The translations under genes were made by a program, and so were the position numbers. A DNA stretch of 64,000 nt from Martinezella lusitana (GTDB lineage Bacteria; Pseudomonadota; Alphaproteobacteria; Rhizobiales; Rhizobiaceae). Below, piece after piece: positions 24,406-32,891 of the stretch (position 1 is its first letter; every line of letters begins with the position of its first letter). The notes beneath the pieces are model-generated. The model searched no databases. It was given only the letters and a program-made list of their open reading frames with translations, and was not told the DNA's origin. The stretch spans positions 22,605-86,604 of the forward strand of contig NZ_JAFEVL010000018.1 of NCBI RefSeq assembly GCF_016901135.1, in the 5' to 3' direction.

Positions 24406-25224
24406 TTATGCGCCGTAGCCGCGCATGGTTTCGCGGTTGGTCTTGACTGCGGCGGCAGGGTCGGCGGCTGCGGTTTCGGATTCTTCCTCCAGCACCAGCC
24501 AGCCGTTGAAGCGCGGCGCTGCGGAGACAAGGTCGATCACGGCAGGCGTGTCGAGAATACCCTTACCGAGCATTGCCCATCGGTCATTGGCGTCGACATC
24601 CTTGAGGTGCAGGTAGCGGATGCGATCCTGGTAGATACGCATCGTATCGAGCATGTCGGCATGTCCGCGCAGGATATGGCCGGTATCCGGCACCCAGCCT
24701 ACCAGGCTCGGGTCGAGCAAGGCAAAGATGCGGTCATAATCGGCGCGGTCGAACAGCAGCGTATTGTGATGCGAGCTCGGATGGACGGCGACATCGACGC
24801 CGGCGGCCTTGCCCAGTTCTCCGGCGCGATTGTAGAAGTCGCCCGCAATGGCGAACTTGTCCTCACGCGGGCCGTCTGAGACGACGGTCGCCGAGCCGAT
24901 GGAGACGAGAGCGCCCGGAAAATGCGCGGCGTAATCGATCCAGCGCTGCGCCGTCGCAAGGTCGTCTTTCACAGCATCGGCGACCGTGAAGCCGCTTCTC
25001 GAGCCGAAGGCGAAGGAGACGAGGGTTAATCCATGGCTCTTCAGCGCGCTCGCGAAAGCATGCGGGTCTGCCGCGTAGCGGCCGATCATCGTATCGGTGA
25101 TTTCGATGCCGAGATAACCGCCGGCGGATATGGCCGACAGCAGGTCGTCGGCCGTTCCTCTCCAGGCATCGCCGAGCATTTCCCACGTAAATGTCTGGCA
25201 GCCGACTTTTATGTCCTTGCTCAT
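24406..25224 (-). CDS. Sugar phosphate isomerase/epimerase family protein (TIM barrel)
   Basis: A 272-residue barrel of the IolE/AP-endonuclease-2 family. The four metal ligands are plausible: Glu in GIEITDT, His/Asp in AVHPSSHHNT and GWVPDTGHILRGHA, His in RYLHLKDVDANDRW, and Glu in GWLVLEEESE. It could isomerise or eliminate water/glycone from a keto sugar. It starts 5 bases after the permease gene and 11 bases before the Gfo/Idh/MocA gene. The metal-ligand set is more complete than in the sister gene at 22500, so the two are unlikely to be redundant. Confidence 0.85.
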   Translation of the reverse strand: MSKDIKVGCQTFTWEMLGDAWRGTADDLLSAISAGGYLGIEITDTMIGRYAADPHAFASALKSHGLTLVSFAFGSRSGFTVADAVKDDLATAQRWIDYAAHFPGALVSIGSATVVSDGPREDKFAIAGDFYNRAGELGKAAGVDVAVHPSSHHNTLLFDRADYDRIFALLDPSLVGWVPDTGHILRGHADMLDTMRIYQDRIRYLHLKDVDANDRWAMLGKGILDTPAVIDLVSAAPRFNGWLVLEEESETAAADPAAAVKTNRETMRGYGA

Positions 25225-25229
25225 TCCCG

Positions 25230-26066
25230 CTATTCCTTGATTCCGCCTTGGGTCAGGCCTTCGATGATGTGTCGTTGGAAGAAGAGCACCAAAACAATGA
25301 GCGGCACGGTGACGACAGCCGACGCGGCGGCGATATCTCCCCAGGGCACGTAGTATTGGTTGGTGAAATTGGCGATGCCCACCGGGATCGTCTGGCTGTC
25401 GCTGTCCGAGGTGAAGGCCAGCGCGAACAGGAACTCGTTCCAGGCGGTGATGAAGGCAAGCAGACCTGTCGTGACCAGGCTCGGCAGCGACATCGGCAGG
25501 ATGATATGCCAGAGCAGGCCGACCGGGCCGACGCCGTCCATGCGGGCCGCCTCGTCGATCTCGCGCGGCAGCGTCTCGAAATAGCCGAACAGGACCCAGG
25601 TCACCAGCGGCAGTCCGAGTGCGAGATAGGTGATGATCAGCGCCGTATAGGTATCCAGCAGCCCGAGATCGGAGGCGATGAGATAGAGTGGCCCGACGAG
25701 CGCGATCTGCGGGAACATCGACACCGAAAGGATGACCGTCAGGATGCCGAAGCGTCCCTTCACATCGAGGCGAGACAGCGAAAAGGCGGCGAGCGAGCCG
25801 ACGATCAGGCAGAGAGCTGTGGTCGACAGCGCGACGATGAGCGAGTTCAGCACATAGTGGTGCAGGCCTTTTTCGACGAAGGCGTTGTAGTAGTGCTCCA
25901 GCGTGAACGGGTTCGGAATGAGCGAGGGCGTTCCCTCGGTCAGCGCCTTGTCGAGCTGGAACGAGGTCGAAAACTGCCAGAGGAACGGGCCGGCGGACCA
26001 GATGAGAATAAGCAGTGCGCCGAGGTAGATGACGAGGCTTTGAAAGACGGAGCGGCTTTCGTTCAT
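25230..26066 (-). CDS. Sugar ABC transporter permease (MalG/UgpE-like)
   Basis: A 278-residue CUT1 permease with six helices; the coupling loop reads IDEAARMDGVGPVGLLWHIILP, the classic EAA-x3-G motif. The ATG at 26066 has AAGGAAGA upstream and overlaps the partner permease stop by four bases. The reading frame stays open further upstream, but that part is antisense to the partner permease and is not coding. Confidence 0.92.
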   Translation of the reverse strand: MNESRSVFQSLVIYLGALLILIWSAGPFLWQFSTSFQLDKALTEGTPSLIPNPFTLEHYYNAFVEKGLHHYVLNSLIVALSTTALCLIVGSLAAFSLSRLDVKGRFGILTVILSVSMFPQIALVGPLYLIASDLGLLDTYTALIITYLALGLPLVTWVLFGYFETLPREIDEAARMDGVGPVGLLWHIILPMSLPSLVTTGLLAFITAWNEFLFALAFTSDSDSQTIPVGIANFTNQYYVPWGDIAAASAVVTVPLIVLVLFFQRHIIEGLTQGGIKE

Positions 26067-26995
26067 GTCGTCTTCCTTATCTGCCGCACGAGGAAGACGC
26101 AGAAGACAACGGCGATCAGCCCCTCTGTGATGAACATGGCGGTCGAGACGGCCGAGCCATAGCCGAACTGAAGCGTCGAAAAGAGCACTTTGTAGGACAG
26201 CGTCGAAAGCGTCTCGGTGGAATCGGCCGGGCCGCCACCCGTCAGTACATAGACCAGATCGAAGACGCGGAACGCATCGAGCGCGCGAAAAAGGCCGGCA
26301 ATCAGCAGCGTCGGCATCAAGAGCGGCAGGCGGATGTGCCAGAAGATCGTCCAGGCTCTCGCGCCGTCCATGCGGGCGGCCTCGACCAGAGATTTCGGAA
26401 CGGTCTGCAGCCCCGTCAGCAACAGAAGCGCCATGAAAGGCGTGGTTTTCCAGACGTCGGCGAGGATGATCGTCGTCAGGGCGGTGTCGGGCGAGCCGTA
26501 CCAGTTGACGTTCTGGTCGATCAGCCCCGCATGCAGCAGGATGAAATTGATGATGCCGTGCTGACCATCGAAGAGCCAGCCGAACATCTTCGATGTCACG
26601 ACGGTCGGCATGGCCCAGGGCACGAGCATGGCGGCACGGATCATGCCGCGGCCGGCGAAGGTCTCGCAAAGGATCAGCGCCATGCCAAGACCGATGAACG
26701 TCTCGAGCCCGGTCGAGATGACCGTGAACCAGATCGTGTGCCACCAGGCATTCCAGAACGGTGGATCGGCCAGCAATTGCAGATAATTGGCAATGCCGAT
26801 GAAATCATTGTCCTGGGTGATCAGCGAGCGATTGGTGAAGGATAGATAGAGGCCGTTAAAGATCGGGTAGAAGGATACCGATGCGAGCGAGATGAAGGCC
26901 GGCAACAGCAGGAGCCAAGGCCAGAGGGCGCTTGGCAGCGCCCTCGATTTGCCTGGGGTTCGCTCGGACACGGGAACCGTCATCATCACGGCCAT
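26063..26995 (-). CDS. Sugar ABC transporter permease (MalF/UgpA-like)
   Basis: A 310-residue CUT1 permease. Helices begin with LWPWLLLLPAFISLASVSFY; the EAA loop is LVEAARMDGARAWTIFWHIRLP. The ATG at 26995 comes one base after the binding-protein stop; a TTG nine bases further upstream is a weaker option. Pairs with the permease at 25230 and the ATPase at 18878. Confidence 0.9.
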   Translation of the reverse strand: MAVMMTVPVSERTPGKSRALPSALWPWLLLLPAFISLASVSFYPIFNGLYLSFTNRSLITQDNDFIGIANYLQLLADPPFWNAWWHTIWFTVISTGLETFIGLGMALILCETFAGRGMIRAAMLVPWAMPTVVTSKMFGWLFDGQHGIINFILLHAGLIDQNVNWYGSPDTALTTIILADVWKTTPFMALLLLTGLQTVPKSLVEAARMDGARAWTIFWHIRLPLLMPTLLIAGLFRALDAFRVFDLVYVLTGGGPADSTETLSTLSYKVLFSTLQFGYGSAVSTAMFITEGLIAVVFCVFLVRQIRKTT

Positions 26996-26996
26996 T

Positions 26997-28343
26997 TCAG
27001 CCAACGATCTTATTGATCTGGGTGGCAGCCGCCTGCAGTTCCGCCTTGACGTTGCCGCTGACCAGCGCTTTCGAGATGCTGGACTGCAATGCCAGGGTCA
27101 CCTTGGCATATTGCGGCGTGATCGGCCGCGGCGTGGCGCCGGTGAAGACGCTCTGGAGGCTCGCCATGAACGGCTGCTCGGCTTTCAGCTTCGCATCCTG
27201 GAATATCGCCGGGCGCGAGGGCGCGAGACCGAAATTAAGCGCAAGCCGGGTTTGGGTTTCCGGCGACGACATCCAGGTCAGGAATTCGATCGCCGCATCC
27301 CGCTTCTTGGAGTTGGCATTGATGCCCAGCTGGTAGCCGCCGAGGCATGCGGCACTCTTGCCGCCGGCAAAATGCGGCAGTGGAGCGACGGCGACCTTGT
27401 CGACGACATGCGAGGCCTTCGGATCCTGCGCGATCGGATAGACATAGGACCAGTTGCGCATGAACATCGCCTCGCCCGACGTAAACGGCTGGCGCGAAGG
27501 CTCTTCATCCCAGGACAGGACATTCTGCGGGCTGATCTTCGTCTTGTTGATGGTGTCATAGAGGAATTGGATCGCCTCGACGGCGGCATCATCGCCGATG
27601 ACCGAGGATTTGCCGTCAGCAGAGAGGATGGAGCCTCCATTCGAGGCAATGATTTCGACGGCGTCGCAGATCAGGACTTCCGCCTGCTTGCCCTGCCAGA
27701 GATAGCCGAACTTGGCGTCGCCGGCCTTCTGCGCCTCAGCCGCGATGGTTGCCATGTCGGCCCAGGTTTCCGGCACCTTGCCGCCATGCTTCTCCACCAG
27801 ATCCTTGCGATAATAGAACATGCCGGAATCGACGAACCATGGCAGCGCGGTCAGCTTGCCGCCATAGGTGCAGGCGGCGACCGTGCCGGGGAAATAGTCG
27901 GCGCGCTTGTCCTTCGGGAAATATTCGTCGAGCGGCAAGGCCCAGCCAGCGGCGGCAAAGCCTGCGATCCAGATGACGTCCTGGCTGAAGACGTCAGGCG
28001 TTCCGTTGCGGCGCGCCAGCTGTTGGACGAGCCCCTGATAGACCTCTGTCGATGAACTCGGCGGCGGCAGCTCGATGAACTTGACGGTCACCCGGCTTTG
28101 CGACTCGTTGAAAGCCTTGACGAGATCGCCGAGCCCTTCCTTGCCGAAGAAGCTTGCGCTGGCAAAGCTGATTTCCGTCCGGTCGGCGGCACGCGCCGGG
28201 CGTATACCGAGGCCGGACGTGACCCCAAGGGTCGCCGCGCCGGCGGCAGCGCTCGCCGCACCAAGCAGCAGCTGGCGGCGGTCAAGCATTATCGATTGGC
28301 TGATCACCGTGGAGTCAGCCGTCGTCTTCTTGAAACCTGTCAT
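26997..28343 (-). CDS. Sugar ABC transporter substrate-binding protein, Tat-type signal
   Basis: A 448-residue family 1 solute-binding protein. The N-terminus carries a twin-arginine-like signal (DRRQLLLGAASAAAG) with a cut after RPARA, so export of a folded protein is possible. The mature part has EISFASASFFGKEGLGDLVKAFN at its start and the family's TWADMATIAAEAQKAGDAKFGYLWQG in the hinge region (motifs quoted in short pieces of the family block). GGGAGGG stands just before the ATG at 28343. First gene of the ten-gene unit; the size and companion enzymes suggest a glycoside, disaccharide or anhydrosugar ligand. Confidence 0.9.
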   Translation of the reverse strand: MTGFKKTTADSTVISQSIMLDRRQLLLGAASAAAGAATLGVTSGLGIRPARAADRTEISFASASFFGKEGLGDLVKAFNESQSRVTVKFIELPPPSSSTEVYQGLVQQLARRNGTPDVFSQDVIWIAGFAAAGWALPLDEYFPKDKRADYFPGTVAACTYGGKLTALPWFVDSGMFYYRKDLVEKHGGKVPETWADMATIAAEAQKAGDAKFGYLWQGKQAEVLICDAVEIIASNGGSILSADGKSSVIGDDAAVEAIQFLYDTINKTKISPQNVLSWDEEPSRQPFTSGEAMFMRNWSYVYPIAQDPKASHVVDKVAVAPLPHFAGGKSAACLGGYQLGINANSKKRDAAIEFLTWMSSPETQTRLALNFGLAPSRPAIFQDAKLKAEQPFMASLQSVFTGATPRPITPQYAKVTLALQSSISKALVSGNVKAELQAAATQINKIVG

Positions 28344-28412
28344 GTTTCCCTCCCAGGAAGACTGGCGACCTCCAAACCTCCGCGCCAGTATTCGCACATG
28401 TTTCATAAAAAA

Positions 28413-28426
28413 TTGTCGCGCGTCAA
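28413..28426. promoter_or_regulatory. Near-palindrome overlapping a TTGACG promoter element, candidate LacI operator
   Basis: TTGTCGCGCGTCAA is symmetric except for its fourth pair. Read on the minus strand it begins TTGACG, a good -35 box, about 70 bp upstream of the binding-protein start. A LacI regulator is encoded 2.3 kb away, and repressor sites over promoters are typical. The symmetry is seen; the role is inferred. Confidence 0.4.
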
Positions 28427-28519
28427 GAAATAAGATGCTTTAAATCACATCTGGAATCGTCGTTCGGTTGCGCCGACGCGCCGCGAACGAAGGAAGTGCA
28501 TCAGGGAGGGTTGAAAAAT

Positions 28520-29668
28520 ATGACAGACAATTCAAAGGGAAAGCTCGGCGTCGGAGTCATTGGCTGCGGCAATATCTCCATGACTTATCTGCGCAATGCG
28601 GCGCTGTTTGCCGGCGTCGAATTACGCGCCTGCGCCGACATATCGGTCGATGCAGCCGCGCTTCGTGCTCGCGAATATGGCATTCGCGCCTTGAGTGTCG
28701 ACCAGCTGCTTGCCGATCCCGAGGTCGATCTGATCCTGAACCTCACGGTTCCCTCCGTGCATTTCGACGTGACCATGTCGGCCCTGTCGGCCGGCAAGCA
28801 CGTCTTCACCGAGAAGCCGCTCGCGACATCGGCGGCCGACGGCCGCATTCTTGTGACGGAAGCCAAGCGCCGCGGCTTGCGGCTGGGATCGGCCCCCGAC
28901 ACATTCCTCGGTGCGGCGGGCCGTCGGGCACGGCGCCTGATGGAGGAAGGCGCGATCGGCCGTCCGGTCAGCGGTACGGCCTTCATGATGGGGCGTGGCA
29001 TGGAGCACTGGCACCCCAATCCGCATTTCTATTACCAGCCGGGCGGCGGCCCCGTCTTTGACATGGGCCCCTATTATCTGACCATGATGGTGAACCTACT
29101 CGGACCTGTCGTGCGCGTCATGGCGATGGCGACGAAAGGCCAGGAAGAACGCCTCATCACCGCCGACGGCCCATTCAAGAACACCAGCTTCAAGGTCGGC
29201 ACACCGACCAATGTTCTGTCGCTGTTGGAATTCGCATCCGGCGCCACGATCAATTTCGGCGCCTCGTGGGACGTCTTCCGCCACTCCAATCATCCGATCG
29301 AACTGCATGGCACCGAAGGGTCGCTGCGGCTGCCGGACCCCGATACGTTCGGCGGAACGGTATCCCTGTCCGAGCGAGGCGCCGATTGGCGTGATTTCGA
29401 TAGTGACGGCGAACTCTATGGCAAGAGGAATTGGCCCTATACGGCGCCGGATCGGGCGAATTACCGCATGCTTGGCGTTGCCGATCTCTCGCGCTCGCTT
29501 GAGGAGAACCGGCCGCCACGGGCATCAGGTGAGCTTGCGCTGCATGTGCTCGAAATCATGGAGGCCATTCTGGCTTCAGGAGAAAGCGGACAATCCGTCC
29601 GGATTGCCGGCGATCTTACACAGCCGGCGTTGCTCGGCGAGGACGAAGCGCGCAGTCTTCTCGCCTGA
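28520..29668 (+). CDS. Gfo/Idh/MocA-family sugar oxidoreductase
   Basis: A 382-residue NAD(P)-dependent dehydrogenase, divergent from the sugar transport unit. Rossmann motif GVGVIGCGNISMTY near 10-20, catalytic-Lys motif GKHVFTEKPLATSAADG near 95-110, and the C-terminal substrate domain with HPNPHFYYQPGGGPVFDMGPYYL (short conserved block at ~165-190). GGGAGGG precedes the ATG at 28520. Length and motifs fit levoglucosan-dehydrogenase-like and glycoside 3-dehydrogenase-like members, although the family is too broad to fix the substrate from sequence alone. An alpha/beta hydrolase gene follows on the same strand after 21 bp. Confidence 0.88.
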   Translation: MTDNSKGKLGVGVIGCGNISMTYLRNAALFAGVELRACADISVDAAALRAREYGIRALSVDQLLADPEVDLILNLTVPSVHFDVTMSALSAGKHVFTEKPLATSAADGRILVTEAKRRGLRLGSAPDTFLGAAGRRARRLMEEGAIGRPVSGTAFMMGRGMEHWHPNPHFYYQPGGGPVFDMGPYYLTMMVNLLGPVVRVMAMATKGQEERLITADGPFKNTSFKVGTPTNVLSLLEFASGATINFGASWDVFRHSNHPIELHGTEGSLRLPDPDTFGGTVSLSERGADWRDFDSDGELYGKRNWPYTAPDRANYRMLGVADLSRSLEENRPPRASGELALHVLEIMEAILASGESGQSVRIAGDLTQPALLGEDEARSLLA

Positions 29669-29689
29669 CACCAGCCAGGGGACGCTGAT

Positions 29690-30655
29690 ATGACCGAACA
29701 GCCCGATGAAAACGCCCGACGGCTTCTCGATCTTGGCAAGGGATCGAAGCCTCGCGCATTCGAAGATGGCACGCCCGAACAGGCCCGCCTCGATTACAAT
29801 GCCGGCTTTCTCTCGGTTCAAGGCGCCAAGGAGACCGTGACCTCGATAGAGGACCGGCAGATCGATGGCCCGAACGGCCCGATCAATCTGCGCGTCTATC
29901 GTGGTACTGGCGCACCATCGCGGGATGCCGCCGCCCTGCTCTATCTCCACGGCGGCGGCTGGATGCTTGGCAATCTCGATTCGCATGACGAGATTTGCCG
30001 CTGGTTTGCCAATATCGCGCAGTGCGTCGTCATCTGCCCGGACTATCGCCTGGCGCCCGAACACAAGTTCCCGGCGGGCTTGATGGACTGCGCGGCGACA
30101 TTGACCTACATGGCACAGAATGCGGCCGAACTCGGCATCGATCCGCTGCGCATAGCGGTCGCCGGAGATAGCGCCGGCGGCAATCTTGCGGCGGTTCTAG
30201 CGCTGATGGCGCGCTCTGGCGAAGTGCCGCGGCTTGCGGCGCAGCTGCTGATCTATCCCAATACCGATGCTGCACAGACGGCGGACAGCTATCGTCGCCA
30301 TGGCGAAGGTTTCGGCCTGACGTTGTCAACGATGCGATGGTTTCGCGATCACTATGTCCGCAGCAATGAGGATATCCTCGATTGGCGAGTCTCGCCGCTG
30401 CGCGCGGAAAGCCTGGCGGGTGCCGCCCCCGCTTTCGTCCTCGTTGCGGGGTACGATATCCTTGCCGACGAGGGCCTTGCCTATGCCGAGCGTCTGCGAG
30501 AAGACGGCATCCCGGTGGTGCTTCGCCAATGGCCCGGACAGATCCACGGCTTCGTATCGATGGGCAAGTACATTCCCGACGCGCGGCAAGCGGTCGAGGA
30601 CGCGGTTGCGGCATGGCGCAGCTTCGAAGAGGTTTCGGATCGAACGACACCTTGA
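29690..30655 (+). CDS. Alpha/beta hydrolase, hormone-sensitive-lipase type
   Basis: A 321-residue esterase-like protein. HGGGW (residues ~86-90) forms the oxyanion hole, GDSAGGN is the nucleophile elbow near 161, the acid lies in AGYDILADEGLAYAERL and the His in GQIHGFVSMGK: a complete group IV esterase triad. It may deacylate the imported sugar or hydrolyse a glycoside aglycone ester. It follows the dehydrogenase at 28520 and is convergent with the LacI gene, eight bases apart. Confidence 0.9.
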   Translation: MTEQPDENARRLLDLGKGSKPRAFEDGTPEQARLDYNAGFLSVQGAKETVTSIEDRQIDGPNGPINLRVYRGTGAPSRDAAALLYLHGGGWMLGNLDSHDEICRWFANIAQCVVICPDYRLAPEHKFPAGLMDCAATLTYMAQNAAELGIDPLRIAVAGDSAGGNLAAVLALMARSGEVPRLAAQLLIYPNTDAAQTADSYRRHGEGFGLTLSTMRWFRDHYVRSNEDILDWRVSPLRAESLAGAAPAFVLVAGYDILADEGLAYAERLREDGIPVVLRQWPGQIHGFVSMGKYIPDARQAVEDAVAAWRSFEEVSDRTTP

Positions 30656-30662
30656 GGCGGCG

Positions 30663-31697
30663 TCAGGCCGACTGCCGCATGACAAGCGTCCCGCTCAGAC
30701 GGACCATAGGTGCGACCGCCTGAGCCGGCGCATCCGTATCGCCGAGAAGTGCCAGCAGCGAATCGACACTGTTTGCCGTCATGGCGGCGAAATCCTGTGC
30801 CATTGTCGTCAGCGGCGGGCAGGTATAGCGGCTCAGCGGATGATCGTCGTGCGCGGCTATCCGCAGATCATCGCCCTTCTTGCGTCCGACTTTCAACCCA
30901 TGCGCGAAAGCGGCGGCCATGACGCCGAAGGCGAGACGATCGTTGGCGCAGAGAATAGTTCGGCGCGGCAGGGTGTTCGCGTTCAGCATGTCGCCCATCT
31001 GCTGGTAACCGACGTGCTCGAACTCCCAGGTGTAAGAGGCTGTCGTCTTGATCACCAGCGGCTCATGGCCGGAGGCCTCCATCGTGGCGATGTAGCTCGC
31101 CAGCCTCTCCGGCGAGTTGTGATTGACATGCGGAATATCAAGATAGGCCGGCGCTTCGCCGGACCGGCAGAGATATTCGACGATCGTCGCGATGCTCTGC
31201 CTATTGTCGTTGCCGATGAAAGGCGTATTCCCCTCGATATAGGTGTCGAAATAGACGATCGGCACATTTTGCGCCAGCCTCTCGAACGCCCGCGGATCGG
31301 ACGTCTGTCCCAGCGGCGCGGCCACGGCACCCGCGACCTTCAAGGAGAGCATCGTGTTGACGGCTTCCCTCTCCAGTTCCGGCAGACCATGCGAGGAAAA
31401 CACGATCGGCCAATAGCCTTCGACGCGCAGCCTCAATTCGAGACGATTGACCATCTCCGCATAGAAGGGATCGGTCAACGCTGGAACGAGAATGCCGATA
31501 TTGCGGGTTCTCTTCCGGTTGAGATTTCGTGCATAGATGTTCGGCTGATAGTTGGACGAACGGAGAGCAGCTTCGATCAGAGCCCGCGTTACCGGCTTCA
31601 CACTGGTCGGATCGTCGAAATATTTGGAAAGCGTGGGACGGGAGACGCCGCAGGACTTTGCGAAATCCTCCATTGTCTTATGCGTCATTTTTTCCAT
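30663..31697 (-). CDS. LacI-family transcriptional regulator
   Basis: A 344-residue repressor. The N-terminal HTH is TMEDFAKSCGVSRPTLSKYF with the hinge SSNYQPNIYARNLNRKRT, followed by the periplasmic-binding-like core starting NIGILVPALTDPFYAEM. The -SNYxPN- hinge and R-x-L segment are standard. It is divergent from the PfkB/GatZ pair and lies next to the dehydrogenase/hydrolase pair and the transport unit, so it may control all three. The ligand is presumably a sugar from this pathway. Start at 31697; the second Met three codons on is also possible. Confidence 0.9.
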   Translation of the reverse strand: MEKMTHKTMEDFAKSCGVSRPTLSKYFDDPTSVKPVTRALIEAALRSSNYQPNIYARNLNRKRTRNIGILVPALTDPFYAEMVNRLELRLRVEGYWPIVFSSHGLPELEREAVNTMLSLKVAGAVAAPLGQTSDPRAFERLAQNVPIVYFDTYIEGNTPFIGNDNRQSIATIVEYLCRSGEAPAYLDIPHVNHNSPERLASYIATMEASGHEPLVIKTTASYTWEFEHVGYQQMGDMLNANTLPRRTILCANDRLAFGVMAAAFAHGLKVGRKKGDDLRIAAHDDHPLSRYTCPPLTTMAQDFAAMTANSVDSLLALLGDTDAPAQAVAPMVRLSGTLVMRQSA

Positions 31698-31844
31698 CGA
31701 ATGCCGACCATCCTGCCCGAGCCGGGCCGCTCGCTTTTCCCGTTATGCGTCCACCCGAAAGCAAGCGCAATCGACGACACAAGTTCCGGTAAAGTTTTCC
31801 GGAATTTACGTCATGCAAAAACATTACGTGCGCAAATTTATTAA

Positions 31845-31873
31845 TTGACGCATAAAAGTTCAAGTCTTAGAAA
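31845..31873 (+). promoter_or_regulatory. Candidate promoter of the PfkB-GatZ operon
   Basis: TTGACG (31845-31850), a 17-base spacer and TAGAAA (31868-31873) give a reasonable sigma-70 pair about 65 bp before the kinase start. The same TTGACG(C) element occurs in the promoter region at 28413-28426, and AT-rich half-sites TTTACGTCATGCAA and TTACGTGCGCAA lie just upstream (31805-31834), as possible LacI-regulator contacts. Confidence 0.35.
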
Positions 31874-31937
31874 CATGGCTGGTTCAAAGCCTTCGCGCCG
31901 CCAAAATTGAAACCACCTGGAAGTGAGTTCAGCCTGC

Positions 31938-32891
31938 ATGAAAAAGCTCGTCAGCGCCGGAGAGATCGTCGTCGAAATCATGGCGGATCGGGTCGATCAA
32001 AGCCTTGCCGAGCCCGGGCTGCTGCACGGCCCCTTTCCTTCCGGTGCGCCGGCGATCTTTATCGCCCAGGCTGCACGCCTTGGCCAGCCGGCTGGCCTGA
32101 TCAGCGCGGTGGGCGATGATGATTTCGGCCATCTCAATATCGATCGATTGCGGGATTGGGGCGCGGATGTCTCCGCCATTGCCATCCACAAGGGACAGGC
32201 GACCGGTACGGCCTTCGTTTCCTATCGGGCCGACGGTAGCCGCCACTTCGTCTTCAACATCAAGAACAGCGCGGCCGGATCGATTGAGATCGACGAAGGG
32301 GCTGCAGCGCTTCTGGCCGGTGCCGACCATTTCCACGTCATGGGCTCCTCGCTGTTTTCCGAGAGGGCGACGTCCGTCATTCTCGCGGGTATCGAGATGG
32401 TCAAGCGCAAGGGCGGCACGGTTTCCTTCGATCCAAACATCCGCAAGGAGATGATCGAGCTGCCCGGGATGCGCGAGGCGCTGACCAAGGTTCTCATGTT
32501 GACCGATATTTTCCTGCCGAGCGGCGAGGAACTGTTCATCTTCACCGATGCGGCCGACGAGGCTTCGGCGATAACCGAGATGCTGGCGCGCGGCATTTCG
32601 GCGGTGATCGTCAAAAAAGGCTCTGCTGGCGCCGTCTATTACGACCGGCATCGCCAGGTGGCGGCCCAGGGCTTTCCTGTCACAGAGATTGATCCAACTG
32701 GCGCAGGTGATTGTTTTGGCGCGGGATTCGTCTCGCTCTGGCTCCGTGGCGCTCATCCCGAAGACGCTTTACGCATAGCCTGCGCGTGTGGGGCGCTGGC
32801 CGTCACGCGCAAGGGACCGATGGAAGGAATCGCAACACTCGCCGAGGTGCAGGCATTCCTTGACGACGCAATCGGGAGGCCTTCATCATGA
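31938..32891 (+). CDS. PfkB-family carbohydrate kinase
   Basis: A 317-residue ribokinase-superfamily kinase. The N-terminal region shows FPSGAPAIFIAQAARLG and GDDDFGHLNIDRLRDWG; the second PfkB signature IDPTGAGDCFGAGF near 255 holds the anion hole and catalytic Asp. GatZ-like protein is encoded next with a four-base overlap, so a ketohexose (or its phosphate) is a reasonable substrate. I use the ATG at 31938; a GTG at 31923 in the same frame is an alternative, and neither has a strong ribosome site. Confidence 0.88.
   Translation: MKKLVSAGEIVVEIMADRVDQSLAEPGLLHGPFPSGAPAIFIAQAARLGQPAGLISAVGDDDFGHLNIDRLRDWGADVSAIAIHKGQATGTAFVSYRADGSRHFVFNIKNSAAGSIEIDEGAAALLAGADHFHVMGSSLFSERATSVILAGIEMVKRKGGTVSFDPNIRKEMIELPGMREALTKVLMLTDIFLPSGEELFIFTDAADEASAITEMLARGISAVIVKKGSAGAVYYDRHRQVAAQGFPVTEIDPTGAGDCFGAGFVSLWLRGAHPEDALRIACACGALAVTRKGPMEGIATLAEVQAFLDDAIGRPSS

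Noticed and set aside
26067..26744. Open frame that would extend the MalG-like permease to 504 residues
   Set aside because: The extra part is on the same strand but in another frame of the MalF-like permease gene, has no membrane-protein character, and the real start at 26066 has a ribosome site and an ATGA junction.
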